Below are positions 10,990 to 21,894 of a stretch of DNA of 64,000 nucleotides, piece after piece. Made by a program: the position numbers and the translations under genes. The stretch covers positions 1 through 64,000 of the forward strand of contig JAUIRK010000052.1 in assembly GCA_030549495.1 (NCBI GenBank). Reading direction: 5' to 3'. The notes below the pieces were generated by a model. It searched no databases, was not told the origin of the DNA, and saw only the letters and a program-made list of their open reading frames with translations. Numbering within the stretch: position 1 is the first letter of the stretch; each line of letters begins with the position of its first letter. This stretch comes from Nectonema munidae (lineage: Eukaryota; Nematomorpha; Nectonematoida; Nectonematidae).

Positions 10990-11975
10990 GACAAACAGGC
11001 TTATCCTAGTGATATATAAGAATAATGGTTAACAGTCTAACAGCGAAAACCTTTTGTGTTTATTATTTGTCTTCTAAATATCAAGTGACTAATAAAATCG
11101 CAATTTCTTGATTGAAATTAAATCAAATTATATATAGATAATCATGCAATATTAAAAACGAAACAATCTCTATGCTAAAAATTCATGGCATCAAAGTTGA
11201 CTCTTGCTGCTATTATCCCTTTAATCTCCTTTTAATCACTACTCTATGATTCTTTTAATCTAAGTTTTGTTATGTTTTTGATTATTATGTTTTTTAAAAT
11301 ATAAAATTCTATTCCTCTATTGTATTGTTCAAAAAACATACATGTGTAAATTTTTTATATATTTACAATTTTGACAAAATAATTAAAGAAAAATCATTTT
11401 AATTTACATTTCGCTAGAGTTTATGAAGATGAGTAAATATATTAATTTTTAATGTAGAAGTACAATAGTTTAGCTTATTTTAGACTAACCCGACAAATTT
11501 AGCTGAGTACTAATAGGGTTAAGGCTTGCTATTTGTGTTTTTAAAATATTCATAATGAAATTTGCCCTAAAATATTATATTTTAAATTCATATCGCTATG
11601 TAAAAAACTTGATAAAAAAATCATTTATTATCAAGGATAATTTCTTTTCATTTGGGTCAATATTACAAAATATTGTCCATAACAACAATAGAAATATTAA
11701 AAATATTAATGATAATTGTAAATATAATCTATTTTATTTTGATAGAGCTTAAAAAAAATTATCGTCATACTTTTATTTATTTTATTTTACCCATTCTTTT
11801 TCGTCTTTTAAAATGGGAGAGGATTTAAAATAGATCGTATTCTTTTATGGTAATATTTTATTTATGGTATATTTTTATAATTTTTCTAAACTATAATAAT
11901 GAATAAAAGTTATATCTCTCTTCAAATAATTTTAAGTATATCGGCACATTACCATGCCGTGGGTTGGCCAATATA
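10990..11975. other. AT-rich spacer, nothing recognised
   Basis: No supported gene or element. A short + frame at 11555-11752 is low complexity. Confidence 0.4.
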
Positions 11976-11982
11976 TAATATT

Positions 11983-12503
11983 ATACAGTGCAAAGTTCCA
12001 CCACTGATAAATAAATCTTTTATAAAAAAATCATCATATCTTTCATGAATAAATGTTTTCGTTCGAAGTAACGTTCTTTATACCACATTCCTTTAGATCT
12101 CATAACATTTTTGCATCCATAAGAGCAAAACTTGTTCATTGCTGTAAATAGCTTCTACCCCATCAGGCACACTAAATTTTTGCTTTTGTCCACAATAGTC
12201 TTTTAATTCAACGTTTCTCAAAGCTAATTTTTTGTCTGCATTACAAGTTAAATTTTTTTTTGTAAGAATACGTTTTTTGTATATATTGGAATTTACTTGT
12301 CTTTTAGACAAATTGGGACTTATTATGATATTCTTAATATTTCTTATACATTTGTTTATTTGTAATAGTTCCTTATAAAAAAATTAAATTTAAAATTTTT
12401 ACTAACATAAAAATTAATACTTATATATTTTTATTTTTAGCATTTAATTTTAAAAAATATAGTTTTTAGTTGTGGCCGAAAACTTTTGCACAGCACTTTA
12501 TAT
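11983..12503 (-). mobile_element. Tc1-like transposon remnant
   Basis: A minus-strand frame (12093-12311) contains LSKRQVN...KKNLTCNADKK and VEAIYSNEQVLLL. This resembles the Tc1 transposase stretch between the second helix-turn-helix and the first catalytic Asp (a typical pattern is V-x-F-S-D-E-S). The ends ACAGTGCAAAGTTCCACCAC (11990) and GTGGCCGAAAACTTTTGCAC (12473) look like worn inverted repeats. Only a short, broken part of the transposase remains. Confidence 0.45.
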
Positions 12504-13207
12504 ATAGGATTGAATTTTTCATTATCAGACTGGGACAAAAATGGTGTTGGAAAAAGGAAAGAGTTATTTAAGGTTTCACTTATCCCTAACAAGCAAGAAT
12601 ATATATGAGTGTTTTTGGTTGATAAATTTGTAAAAATAAAATAGGTATGAAATGATTGTACAAGAAATTATTGATTCTTAATTAATAAAACAGATGCTGT
12701 GAACAAACATAATCTCATCTGTTGAGATTTTTACAACATATCAATCAATAATATATGGTTTTTGTTGGTGCCATCAGATCAACTTTATTTTTAAAGCAAC
12801 AGTAACAACAACAAACTATTTTATGTAATTTACAGAATTAACACGATTGATACAGAGGTAACATATTTTATTTTCTTCAAAAGTCAATTAGGAAAATGCA
12901 TTGCTAGTCTGAATTGAGAAGGGTACGTTTGACAGAAAGCTCTAGTTAACACCCTAATAATAAAAAGACGTACTTAATAAAATTTCACGGCTATTATTGT
13001 CTCAAGCTTTTTTAGTATTATTTTTTATTTTATACAAAATCTTAATATATCCTCGATGTCCTCACAAGTGAAGCGTTTTCGCTCTAATGAGTCGATTCAA
13101 CCTACATCCTCACAAAAAAATTGTAACCTTTTGGAAGAATCATTCCTCATCATACTACCCATGCTGATACACTCTTAAATTTGGTAAACCTAAAATCAAG
13201 CGTCATC
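12504..13207. other. AT-rich spacer, nothing recognised
   Basis: No supported gene. The missing ATG exon of PPIL3 could lie here or further upstream, but no specific exon can be picked. Confidence 0.4.
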
Positions 13208-13211
13208 TTAA

Positions 13212-13333
13212 CCCTTGCAGGCATCGGTTTTCTAAAATTAATCATCCGCTTTCTTTTTCAATGAATTTGTATATAACTTAAGCAGGCGATTTTTATTCTA
13301 TGGGACACTGGCGTCCCATTGTGTCTGAAAGGG
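13212..13333. mobile_element. TTAA-flanked MITE (copy 1)
   Basis: The left flank TTAA (13208-13211) precedes CCCTTGCAGGCATCGG. The right end TGTCTGAAAGGG is followed by CTAA. It shares ends and interior motifs (CATCCGCTTTCTTTTTCAAT) with copies at 45831 and 52112. TTAA target sites and CCC...GGG ends point to piggyBac-type mobilisation (inference). Confidence 0.6.
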
Positions 13334-13853
13334 CTAACTCACGCTAATAAATTTGAACCAGGCAGAATCGCACATAATTCAGTTTCGATACACAACTCAA
13401 CCAAAACATGCGCCTCTCTCTCTCATAAGCAACGCTACAAGCCTGCGATACTACTTCCTCTGCTTCATAAATATGCATCAGTAATACTTTTAATACTGCT
13501 ACCAAGAAAACTCTCAACCCCAAAGTGTGCATTGTTATATCAACTTTCTAACGAACGGACTCTTGAAAAGATGAATTCTCCTTAAAAAAATGAATTGCCT
13601 TCCGTATTGGAAAACAAAGAGCTAAGGAAACTCTCGAAAAGCGTATTGAATCTCAAGACTTATCCTCTCGTGCTTCAAATTTTGTTCTCCTCGATTCCCA
13701 ACACTACTATATACCCTTAACCTCTTTTGCTCAGGCCATTTCGGAAAAAAAACTAAACTTGACCTTTCTTTTAATTCCCTTTAAACAAAATCATAAAACC
13801 GGCCAGACTTACTATATCAAGCTCAACCTCTCCAGATCCTGCGTTAAGCAGTT
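13334..13853 (+). other. C/A-rich decayed coding-like stretch, unidentified
   Basis: Frames with atypically C-rich codons run through 13319-13585 and 13590-13850 (LSSRASNFVLLDSQHYYIPL, then GQTYYIKLNLSRSC in another frame) between two MITEs. The composition resembles the LINE coding strands elsewhere in the window, so this may be a transposon ORF relic. No family is recognised. Confidence 0.3.
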
Positions 13854-13854
13854 A

Positions 13855-13968
13855 TCTCTTTCAGGCATTGCTTTTCTAAAATATGTTCTTTTTCAATGGC
13901 TTTTTAAATAGTTAAAAGAGACGCTTTGTATTCTATGGAACAGTGGTGTGCCTTTATGCATGAAAGGG
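13855..13968. mobile_element. TTAA-type MITE (copy 2, worn)
   Basis: It runs from TCTCTTTCAGGCATTG to GCATGAAAGGG followed by TTTAAA. The interior (TTTCTAAAATATG, TTTTTCAATGG, TTGTATTCTATGG) aligns with copy 1. Confidence 0.5.
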
Positions 13969-14203
13969 TTTAAAAAGACACAAAATTTTACTCGATTTTA
14001 TATTAAATTTTGTACTTGATTCGGCGGCATTCTTGAACGCTGGCATAGCAAGGAGCGATACGGAGACTATCTTTTTAAAAATCTTTCTTGAAAAGTAGAA
14101 CAAGATTTTGACAATACCTTTCCTGACAAAAATATTTAGTCACATACTTTGGGTAAACTTTAAATCGATGATTTTCATTAGTTATGCGATTTTTCATTCC
14201 ATA

Positions 14204-14352
14204 ACCCTTTGAGGACCAGTGTAACACCGATGTACCATGACATGAAAATGAATGCAACCGTAGTGTCTCATGGTGCATGAAAGGGTTAGGCATATAAAAT
14301 TCCATTGAAAAAAGGAGATAATAATTAGTCTTAAAAGTTCTGGTCCTCAAAG
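14204..14352. mobile_element. TTAA-type MITE (copy 3)
   Basis: The ends CCCTTTGAGGACCAG and CTGGTCCTCAAAGG are inverted repeats. An internal GCATGAAAGGGTTA suggests a second, nested end of the same family. Confidence 0.55.
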
Positions 14353-14400
14353 GATTCTTTTAAATTGCAATGACATCCTATGATCTTGTTTTTAATTTAG

Positions 14401-17400
14401 TCAGTCACTCTTCACACAACACTTGGCGACTTGAAAATCGAATTGCACTGCGATCTTTGTCCAAAAACTTGTGAGGTAGGCTATAAGAATTTTTGTTCAT
14501 TTTAATTTTAATAAACTTTTGATTGTGATTATAATACATTGCTTCTCTTTTATTCTACCTTAATCATCTAAGATTCATTTAATGCTCGATTTGAACGTAA
14601 GATTTTGCCGTATTTTAATGCACCAACAGTATTAAATTTTTAAATAAATAGAATCTTAGAATAAATTCTAAATATTTTTACTATATTTATTATAAAAGTT
14701 CCACTTATATATAGCATCGAATAAAGCTCCAGAAGGCACAATTGCGCCGCTTATATCGAACTATGAAGAAAGCAAGCTTGATGCGGAATCGAACCCAAGA
14801 CCTTGAGTTATCGAATCCAGCATCTAACCAACCCTACTCACGCCCCTAAGGTAAAGGTAGCTTAGATTATATGAATGGTGAGCAAGCGTTTCGAATATTT
14901 GAATTACATCAAAAATATTTACCTTGCCATTCTTCATCAATTTAAAGCGAATGCCCCTTTGCGTGTAGTGGCTACCTTTTAAAAAATTGTGTAAGCATCG
15001 TCATCCACATTATATAACCGAATCTCGGCATCCTTATATCACAAATGAAAAGTTGGCAAAAAATTAAAAAAAAAATCTTTCCATTTTTTCTACCTTCGTT
15101 GGTTCCCGTTATTTTTAGTTTCTTATATGCATGATTTCATAAAAATGATTAGAGAGACTAGGTTTATCTTTCTATTTTAAAAGTAGCGGGAGGCAACGAT
15201 ATATTTAAAAAGAATAAATATTTTTCGATTCTTTGATTACAGAATTTTATTTTGATTATTTGACAAATATATTATTTAAAATCGTGCAAATTGCAAAAAT
15301 ATAGGTAATAACTTTTGTAACATCGTCTCCCCCAATGAAGTATATCAAATCTCACATCTAGCAAAATATGAATCTTATTTTCATTAATAAATATGTTCGA
15401 AAATCGAGCAAAAATTTTTAGTCAAAGAATGCTATTATTCCAGCTTCATTTTTTATTACAATGGAGTACTGCGCAAGGTTAATGGAATTCATATTTTCAA
15501 ATATGTTCTCTAAAAATGATAGGAATATACGAAAACCGACATCAGAAAATTCTACATACAGCCTAATTGCTGGATTTCTTTTCATAGTATCGTTTGGAAA
15601 ATTTTCCTTTGGAAAGCCACCTCACGTTTGAGTGCAGCAAGAGTTTTTCAAATTGAAAACAAACAAGTTTTGAAGCATTTGCTTTAATGACTTCATTGAA
15701 AACATTTTTCATATCATCGGGTATGGTTTTATGGCTGGGCGCATTTGGTACCAATTACATCTGGGAATTTTTGATTAGTCAGATTACGACTTAAAACCAT
15801 GTGCTGTAGAAAAATTTATCACTGTCAAATGTTTCTCTTAGAGTTGTTCTATTGCTAAGTTTCGCAAAATAAAAAATTGTCTACTAGGTTCTTGTCACAT
15901 ACATATTGTACGTAAACTCAAGGCTGAGACAAGTTTGCAGCATCTATCCTTTCTTCAATCTGATCAAAAAAGTTGAAAATCGATTTTCGAATCAATAAGA
16001 CCACGTCTGACAAGTCATCAGACATCTCTCATATTAGCTTTTTAACGGTATCGTTTAACAGAAAGATATGCTTCAACTTTACAACTTCTTAACAAATTCA
16101 ATATATCTTTGCATTCTGCTTTGTTGTGGGACTTTTTGACAATAGATATTTTTGAAACTTTTCAAACTATACTTAATATTTTGAAAAACATTCAAATGTT
16201 ATTTATCAAACATGAATTTGTGCAATCGTTCAGCCTGAACTTACCACTTTGGTGTTTTGTTTACCCAACTCGAGTGCACTACCAGCGCAAGCTGCTTCAC
16301 TTAACGGGCTTTAGAAAAGTGGATGCTAACACAAAGGACATTTATGTTCCTCTCCCCCATCAGACGTTAATGCAGTAAACCGAAATTTCTAGTGTGAGTC
16401 GTCATATTTCTTTTTTTTTTTTAGCCATTAAGAGAAATCCACATTTACAAATTGGGCATGAAATGCAATAAAAGAAAAAAATAGTACTCAATTCAAAGAC
16501 TAACTTATTATTCTTTTTAAATGTGCTTTATTGGCAAAAATGGCAAATGTTCTCGATCCCCATGGAACTTCTTCGTGGCATGCGGACTCCAGTTTGAAAA
16601 CCACTGAGCTAGCTTGATGCAATCAGAATTACAAACAAGCAAATTTGGCTTCAAAAATTCTGTGCAGTTGTGGTGGGATTGAGACCTTACAGTGCAAGTA
16701 TAATGTCGGGTGATAATGGTGGTGTGTTCATTGGACAAGAATTCTCTTATAAATTTTGAGGATGTGCCCCCCTGGTATAGAATTATATAGATCAGCAAGT
16801 TTAACAATTATAATAATTCATTAAAATCATTTTAGAAAATAATTGTTTATATGCTTTCGAGAAGAGTACAAATATTTAAATATCTAATCGAGTTAAATTC
16901 CTCATTGCCATCCATATCGAACGGCGATGTATGTGGTGGCTTTTTTGCTTGATGCTTCTTAAAAAATCATTTCAAAAACAATTTTTGAGTAAAAATGTTT
17001 TCTCTCTCTCTCTCTCTCTGTAAAAGTAAAAATTTGGTTCCTAGCTTGAAATAGTTGCATTGGGATAAATTTTTTATTTTTAGAATTTTTTAGCTCTGTG
17101 CGCAAGCAATTTTTACGATGGCTGTATCTTCCACCGCAACATCAAAGGATTCATCGTGCAAACTGGCGATCCCACTCGTATGCATAAGAGATAAAACTCG
17201 TGTTCTTTCAGCTGAGGCTTTCGTGTTCTTTCAGTGTGTCTACGTCCATTTAAGAAACAGGTAAAGGAGGAGATAGTATATGGCACAAAAAATTTGAAGA
17301 CGAATTCCATCCAAATCTGTGTCATGATGCACGCGGCATTGTATCCATGGCAAATTCAGGCCCAAACACCAACACTTCTCAATTTTTCATCACATATGCC

Positions 17401-17652
17401 AAAAACTCACAACTTGACCTAAAGTACACTATTTTTGGAAAGTATGGTATTCTCATCATTTTGCATTTCAGAGATGTGTGATGGATGCGCTCCAACTTTT
17501 TTTCCTTTTCTAGACTCATTGATGGAAACGATGTTTTGGATAGAATTGAGAAGGAAAACGTGCAACAACATTCCTTCAGGCCTTTTAAAGATATCTTCAT
17601 TGACAGTGTCACGATTCACGCAAATCCAATTGCCAATAACCGAGATGATTAA
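14401..17652 (+). CDS. PPIL3: Peptidyl-prolyl cis-trans isomerase-like 3 (cyclophilin), four coding exons
   Basis: Spliceosome-associated cyclophilin, nuclear. Exons: 14401-14475 (phase 0 to 0, [10 protein letters not shown] to CPKTCE); 17084-17177 ([28 protein letters not shown]); 17255-17441 ([24 protein letters not shown]); 17514-17652 ([10 protein letters not shown] to [11 protein letters not shown], stop TAA). All junctions use GT-AG and the phases fit exactly (0, 1, 2). Introns are 2608, 77 and 72 bp. Cyclophilin active-site residues FHR and QFF are present. The Trp of cyclophilin A is not conserved, as usual in PPIL3. With one ATG codon upstream the protein would be 165 residues, close to the 161 I recall for human. 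The exon carrying the ATG was not found; in PPIL3 genes it often ends right after ATG. Intron 1 holds a SINE and a dead hAT. An AATAAA at 17669 lies 17 bases after the stop. Confidence 0.93.
14713..14850 (-). repeat. tRNA-derived SINE (family 2)
   Basis: The minus strand reads GGGGCGTGAG, TGGTTAGATGCTGGATTCGA, then B box GGGTTCGATTCC, then a tail with CATAGTTCGATATAAGCGGC. This is the same layout as 30530-30692. It lies in PPIL3 intron 1. Confidence 0.75.
15480..16606 (-). mobile_element. hAT (SCAND3/ZBED5-like) remnant
   Basis: The minus-strand frame at 15563-15754 contains [17 protein letters not shown] and [14 protein letters not shown], the signature middle part of this hAT group (EVI...NFI.A, HTEVRWLSRGK). 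The rest is shifted and stopped. The right end AGTTTGAAAACCACTG (16591-16606) is a typical hAT terminal repeat; I could not find its left partner. It lies inside PPIL3 intron 1. Confidence 0.6.
16999..17020. repeat. (TC)n microsatellite
   Basis: About ten TC units, 64 bases upstream of PPIL3 exon 3. Confidence 0.95.
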
Positions 17653-17668
17653 GGATCATTATTTTTTG

Positions 17669-17674
17669 AATAAA
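17669..17674 (+). terminator. Polyadenylation signal of PPIL3
   Basis: AATAAA 17 bases after the PPIL3 stop codon. Confidence 0.6.
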
Positions 17675-18480
17675 AACTTCCATGCAATGTTCTTAGCTTT
17701 ACAATTAACATTTTTATTATAGTTATGCTCGCCTTTGTATTTTGAATAGTATCGATACTTTTTTCCAAATACATCAACAATATCTCTCAGAGAGTGCCAC
17801 ACCACTACAGATCGCAAATTACCAGCAATATTTTATTGATAAATTCCTTCTTAGATTGAATCTATTAGAAATAAAAATTTTAATGAGATCTTTTGACTTG
17901 AGGTTTTAAACCAATAGACGTGTTTTATCTTTATTTAGATTTAAAAGTCATATCATAAGACAGTAAGTAATATTCGTCTTAAATTTGTTTTTCATTCTTA
18001 TTAAAAGTTGTATAGGAATTATAACTTTCAAAAACAATATAAGTTCTTGGACAATTACTTTAGACTAGACAATTTAAATGGTATCTTTTCAAATTATGAA
18101 TAAGTCAGAGATACTTATTTTTGCTAAATTTAAAAAGTTCAAAAAGCATAACATAGTGGCAGAAGGAAAACTGGGACGAAAGCCTTTTTAAAGTATGCGA
18201 TATTTTAACCCATTTTTTCCCCACGATCATTATATCGCAAATAGATAACATATGCACAGCTCTTACTGTTTGAGAGAAAGGTTCATTTGAACAGATTATG
18301 TAGTAGATGTATACTTTAATAATTCTACGAGAAGGAGCATCATCGATTAGCTGGAGATTTTAAAGGGACACGAGACTGATTTTTTAGGATTTGTAAGTTT
18401 AACTTTTTTAAACATATGGAGTGATGCCTTTTTAGTTCTAAAAAGCAAGAAGTGAAAAATATATTGAATTTTAAAGAAAT
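17675..18480. other. AT-rich intergenic, nothing recognised
   Basis: No supported gene or element. Confidence 0.4.
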
Positions 18481-18489
18481 CGGCTAATA

Positions 18490-18760
18490 ATGACAGTAGG
18501 TTTTTTTTATGCCAAATGATTCTAGTTTATCAATCAAATATTTATGTGGAATGGAGTCAAAAGCTTTGTGAAAATCGAAAATAAAACATTCCATCTAATT
18601 TAAAACTTCTTGGGTCGGGTATTTTCCTTCTAAATCCGCAACCGTAAGTAAGCAAGCGCACTTCAGGAAATTCCAATCTTTTTCAGAAAATTCTTCATTG
18701 CAGCAGTAAAGCGTGTTTGATGCATATTTTCATTTCATAAAACCAGTTTGGTATTTTGCA
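18490..18760 (-). mobile_element. LINE reverse transcriptase fragment
   Basis: The minus strand encodes CFIFDFHKAFDSIPHKYLID followed by KLESFGI (18513-18595). This is RT motif A (DF-KAFDS-H) as in CR1/Jockey-type LINEs. Flanking sequence is too decayed to extend. Confidence 0.65.
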
Positions 18761-19011
18761 TCATACATATATGACATCGCCTACCGAGAGCGTAGGTAAA
18801 CTAATTCTAGATGCTCTGTATTAAAAAATAGAGCAGGAGCGATTTAAAAACTTGAAAATTTTGGGGGACGTCTTTTATTTATGATTTTCCTTTTTCTTAT
18901 AGAAAAATGCTACAAAATTAAAATATGTGGCAAACATACTTAAATACTAATAAAATGTATTCATACTCCTCCAGGAGATAAATAACTACTCTCTGGTAGT
19001 TATATCATATA

Positions 19012-20964
19012 GCCTCAGCCAAATGTCCATGTATAGTGCGCACTCATGTATAGTACGCACTCTCAGTTATGAAGTAAAATAGAGGACATAAAGTATAGAA
19101 CTATGTATAGTGCGCACCCTTTTTATTTCATTTAAAAAAATTTAACGGAAGTTGTAGCAACTTGACTGGTTATAGGCTTTCTTTGTTTTCCTATGTGCTA
19201 TCTCTTCTGTGTTTACATTTTCTCTTACCCTTTGCAAGCTGTCCCTTTCTTATGAACATATTCATTGTGTTTTTCATCATCAATTCTTTGCATTGAAATA
19301 TGCATATATATTTGAGTATACACATCAGTTACTCAAGTGAAACAAATTATTAAAAGAAATACAAAAACTTTCAAGTCAAAGGCAAGTAGTTTTACAGTTA
19401 CAATAGTAAATAAGTGAGTTTGTGTGATTATCATCATTTTCTTATAATGTCTGAGAAAAGACACAGCTACACAGCAGCCCAAAAACTTAAAATTATGGAG
19501 TATGCTGATGAGCATGGAAATCGAGCTGCTGGTCGTCACTTCAGCATCAACGAATCAGTGATTAGAGGTTTCCGAAAGTCGGTAGTAAAGATTAGTCAGA
19601 TGCCAAAGCACAAAAAGGCCAACAGAGGGAAAAATTGCTTATACCCTAATCTTGAGAAAGAAGTGCTCGCCTTCGTCACTGATAGACGTGCGGCTGGTGT
19701 GGGTATTAGTCCACCTGAAATCTGCATGTTTGCTCTCACTGTATACAAGCGCTTGCAACCTGAGAACAATAACTTTAAAGCATCCATGCACTGGTGCAAA
19801 CTTTTTATGAAACGCCATCATCTAAGCATTCGCCAGAGAACAACATTAGCTCAGAAACTACCAATTGATTATGAAGAGAAGCTAATGAACTATCAAAGAT
19901 TCATCCTGCTCCGACGAAAGAAACACAACTACCCTTTATCGCATATGACATTTGATCACCCTTACACTCGAACTGTAGGCCCTATTGGAAGTAAAACAAT
20001 AACCATCAAGACCACTGGGCATGAAAAGTCAAGATTTTCAGTCATGCTTGGCTGTACTGCAGATGGTAGAAAATTTCCTCCATACATAATTTTCAAAAGG
20101 AAGACTTTACCAAAAGGCGAGTTTCCTAGCCGCATTCATATCCGTGTTCAAGAAAAAGGTTGGATGGATGAGAAACTTAGACATGACTGGCTTGAAAGTG
20201 TTTGGGACAAAGAAGTTAAAGGTCGAGAATCAAGTCTTCTCTCTCTTGATGCCTTTCGGTGTCACACAATGCCATCTGTCAAAAAAAAATTAGAAGAGAG
20301 AAAAACGGACCTTGCTATTATTCCAGGTGGCATGACGAGTACACTACAAGTAATGGATGTTGTCTGCAACAAGCCGCTAAAGCAGTGGGTCCAACGCCGT
20401 TGGAATACTTGGATGATGGAAGGCAAGCACACCTTTACTCCAACAGGTCGACAAAGACAGCCAGACCTTCCTACTGTTGCTACCTGGGTGCGTGATGCAT
20501 GGGAAGAGATACCACCACAAACAATTCGCCGAGGATTCCTTAAGTGCTGCCTCTCTAACGCTATGGACGGCAGTGAAGATGATATATTATGGGAAGATTG
20601 CGAAGAAGAAATCACTAAAAACACTATAGATGATGAGGGAAGTGAATTATATTACCACGATGGACGACCGGAGGGTATGATAGAGGATGAATTCATGAGT
20701 ATGTTCCTTCATGATGATGTAGAGGAGTCTTATGATATCAACGAACAATAAAATATGTAAAGCAATAAAACTTGTTTATCGATTACATTTTTATTGATTA
20801 TTCATAACTTGAAATTTTCGGTAAAACTACATTTTTTGTTATTACAGCTAAATCTAATACTTTAGAAAAAATTTTATATTTTTATACCCACGTATAGTGC
20901 GCACCCTGAATTTTACCCTAATTTTTGCTGAAAAAAAGTGCGCACTATACATGGGCATTTACGG
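19012..20964 (+). mobile_element. Complete pogo/Tigger-type DNA transposon
   Basis: Near-perfect terminal inverted repeats, AAATGTCCATGTATAGTGCG at 19021 and CGCACTATACATGGGCATTT at 20941, with TA at both outer edges (19010-19011, 20965-20966). Additional internal copies of GTATAGTGCGCAC occur at about 19032, 19106 and 20885 (and GTATAGTACGCAC near 19049); they are probable transposase-binding sites. The single ORF is described separately. Confidence 0.85.
19447..20751 (+). CDS. Pogo/Tigger transposase, intact frame but missing the first catalytic Asp region
   Basis: 434 codons from the ATG at 19447 (an upstream in-frame ATG at 19414 is possible). The N-terminal CENP-B-like helix-turn-helix is SEKRHSYTAAQKLKIMEYAD. 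A second HTH follows (SPPEICMFAL...MKRHHLSIRQRTTLAQKLP), then a DDE_1 domain with IKTTGHEKSRFSVMLGCTAD and PPYIIFKRKTLPKGEFP. The second catalytic Asp (LSLDAFRCH) and third (LQVMDVVCNKPLK) are present. The first, normally in a G-N-M-D-(E/Q)-T-P motif after YPLSH, is absent: the sequence runs YPLSHMTFDHPY, consistent with an in-frame loss of about 8 codons near 19945. A neighbouring Asp (TFD) remains. An acidic C-terminal tail is present. Cleavage activity is therefore doubtful although DNA binding may persist. Confidence 0.9.
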   Translation: MSEKRHSYTAAQKLKIMEYADEHGNRAAGRHFSINESVIRGFRKSVVKISQMPKHKKANRGKNCLYPNLEKEVLAFVTDRRAAGVGISPPEICMFALTVYKRLQPENNNFKASMHWCKLFMKRHHLSIRQRTTLAQKLPIDYEEKLMNYQRFILLRRKKHNYPLSHMTFDHPYTRTVGPIGSKTITIKTTGHEKSRFSVMLGCTADGRKFPPYIIFKRKTLPKGEFPSRIHIRVQEKGWMDEKLRHDWLESVWDKEVKGRESSLLSLDAFRCHTMPSVKKKLEERKTDLAIIPGGMTSTLQVMDVVCNKPLKQWVQRRWNTWMMEGKHTFTPTGRQRQPDLPTVATWVRDAWEEIPPQTIRRGFLKCCLSNAMDGSEDDILWEDCEEEITKNTIDDEGSELYYHDGRPEGMIEDEFMSMFLHDDVEESYDINEQ

Positions 20965-20966
20965 TA

Positions 20967-21436
20967 CTTTAATATGATTTTTCAGGTGTAATATTAAAAA
21001 ACTTAATCAATCGATGTGTAAAACAAATATTAGATAACTACATATGATTAATCTCATACATAAGCAAAAGCGTGAATCAATAATCCTATCTGCTGAGGAG
21101 AACTTCTGTCGATACTGCTCAACAACTTGAAAAAGGGTCTTTGTAATTTTTTTTTTAGGAAAAAGCAATGTCTTCTTTTTCCCCTTGTTCGGCAATGTTG
21201 TAAACACACGTCATCCTTTTGAAATCAAAGTGCCCAGATTTGACTGTCTTAAACTCAAGGCAATTTGGGTTTCTATCCAACGTTTCTTCTTTCTTTCTTC
21301 TCTTCATCTGTCGCTTTCAAAGAGAATATAGCAAGTCCAGCTTAATCTCTGAAAAAAGATTACCTTACCCATCCACGTCGTTCGGTGATATGCGTAAGGA
21401 CAATATTATAAAATGTTACGTTTGCCGCAACAATTA
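20967..21436. other. Unassigned stretch with small coding-like frames
   Basis: On the minus strand, about 21180-21330, a short frame starts MKRRKKEETLDRNPN and is preceded by CAG. On + a frame runs 21219-21437. Neither matches a family I know, and no splice partners were found. Confidence 0.25.
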
Positions 21437-21660
21437 ACCCTATTAGTGCTGAGGGTTAAACCGCTTCACAAAAAAATAAATTGTACAAAATTGGCTGAAT
21501 TTAAATTCCTTCAAATTTAGTGACTTTCCTTAAATCGCTAGCTGCATCTTTTGATAACATTTCCATGGTAGTTGAATGACCCCCTTATGTCAAAAACGGC
21601 CAATCAAATGTAAATTTTTTTCTACAAAATTTTAAATTATATATTCTATGACTCTATAAC
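21437..21660. repeat. Unclassified dispersed repeat (copy 1)
   Basis: CCTATTAGTGCTGAGG, ATTGTACAAAATTGGCT, GCATCTTTTGATA and GTTGAATGAC are shared in order and spacing with 51112-51330. The last block (GTAGTTGAATGACC...CATGTCAAAAAC) is also seen near 30790. No coding potential. Confidence 0.75.
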
Positions 21661-21894
21661 TTAGTGTTTACATGTAGTAAACTTAAAAATTGCATTATCT
21701 ATCAGCGGGTTTCTATTTCAGAAATTTATTCACAATATTTTTATAAAAGAGTAAGGACTTACTTTTTCACCTAATACACATATAGAGATCCATAATATAC
21801 ACTAATTTTAGTTATATTTTGTTTTTTGCTATATAATATCTCAACGAAGAAAAGTTTTTTTTCTATAAACTTTAAAAAGTTGAAGGAAACTTAA

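Noticed and set aside
10975-11005. Similarity of GGGGACAAACAGGCTTATCC to a conserved large-subunit rRNA loop
   Set aside because: Too short, with mismatches, and no flanking rRNA sequence.
17091-17093. Alternative PPIL3 exon start after TAG at 17093
   Set aside because: The acceptor at 17083 keeps the conserved NFLALCAS residues in phase 0 with the preceding exon.
17379-17722. Overlapping frames on both strands around 17.4-17.7 kb
   Set aside because: Shadows and intron read-through of the PPIL3 exons.
20259-20624. 78- and 120-codon frames overlapping the pogo transposase
   Set aside because: Out-of-frame shadows of a clear coding region.
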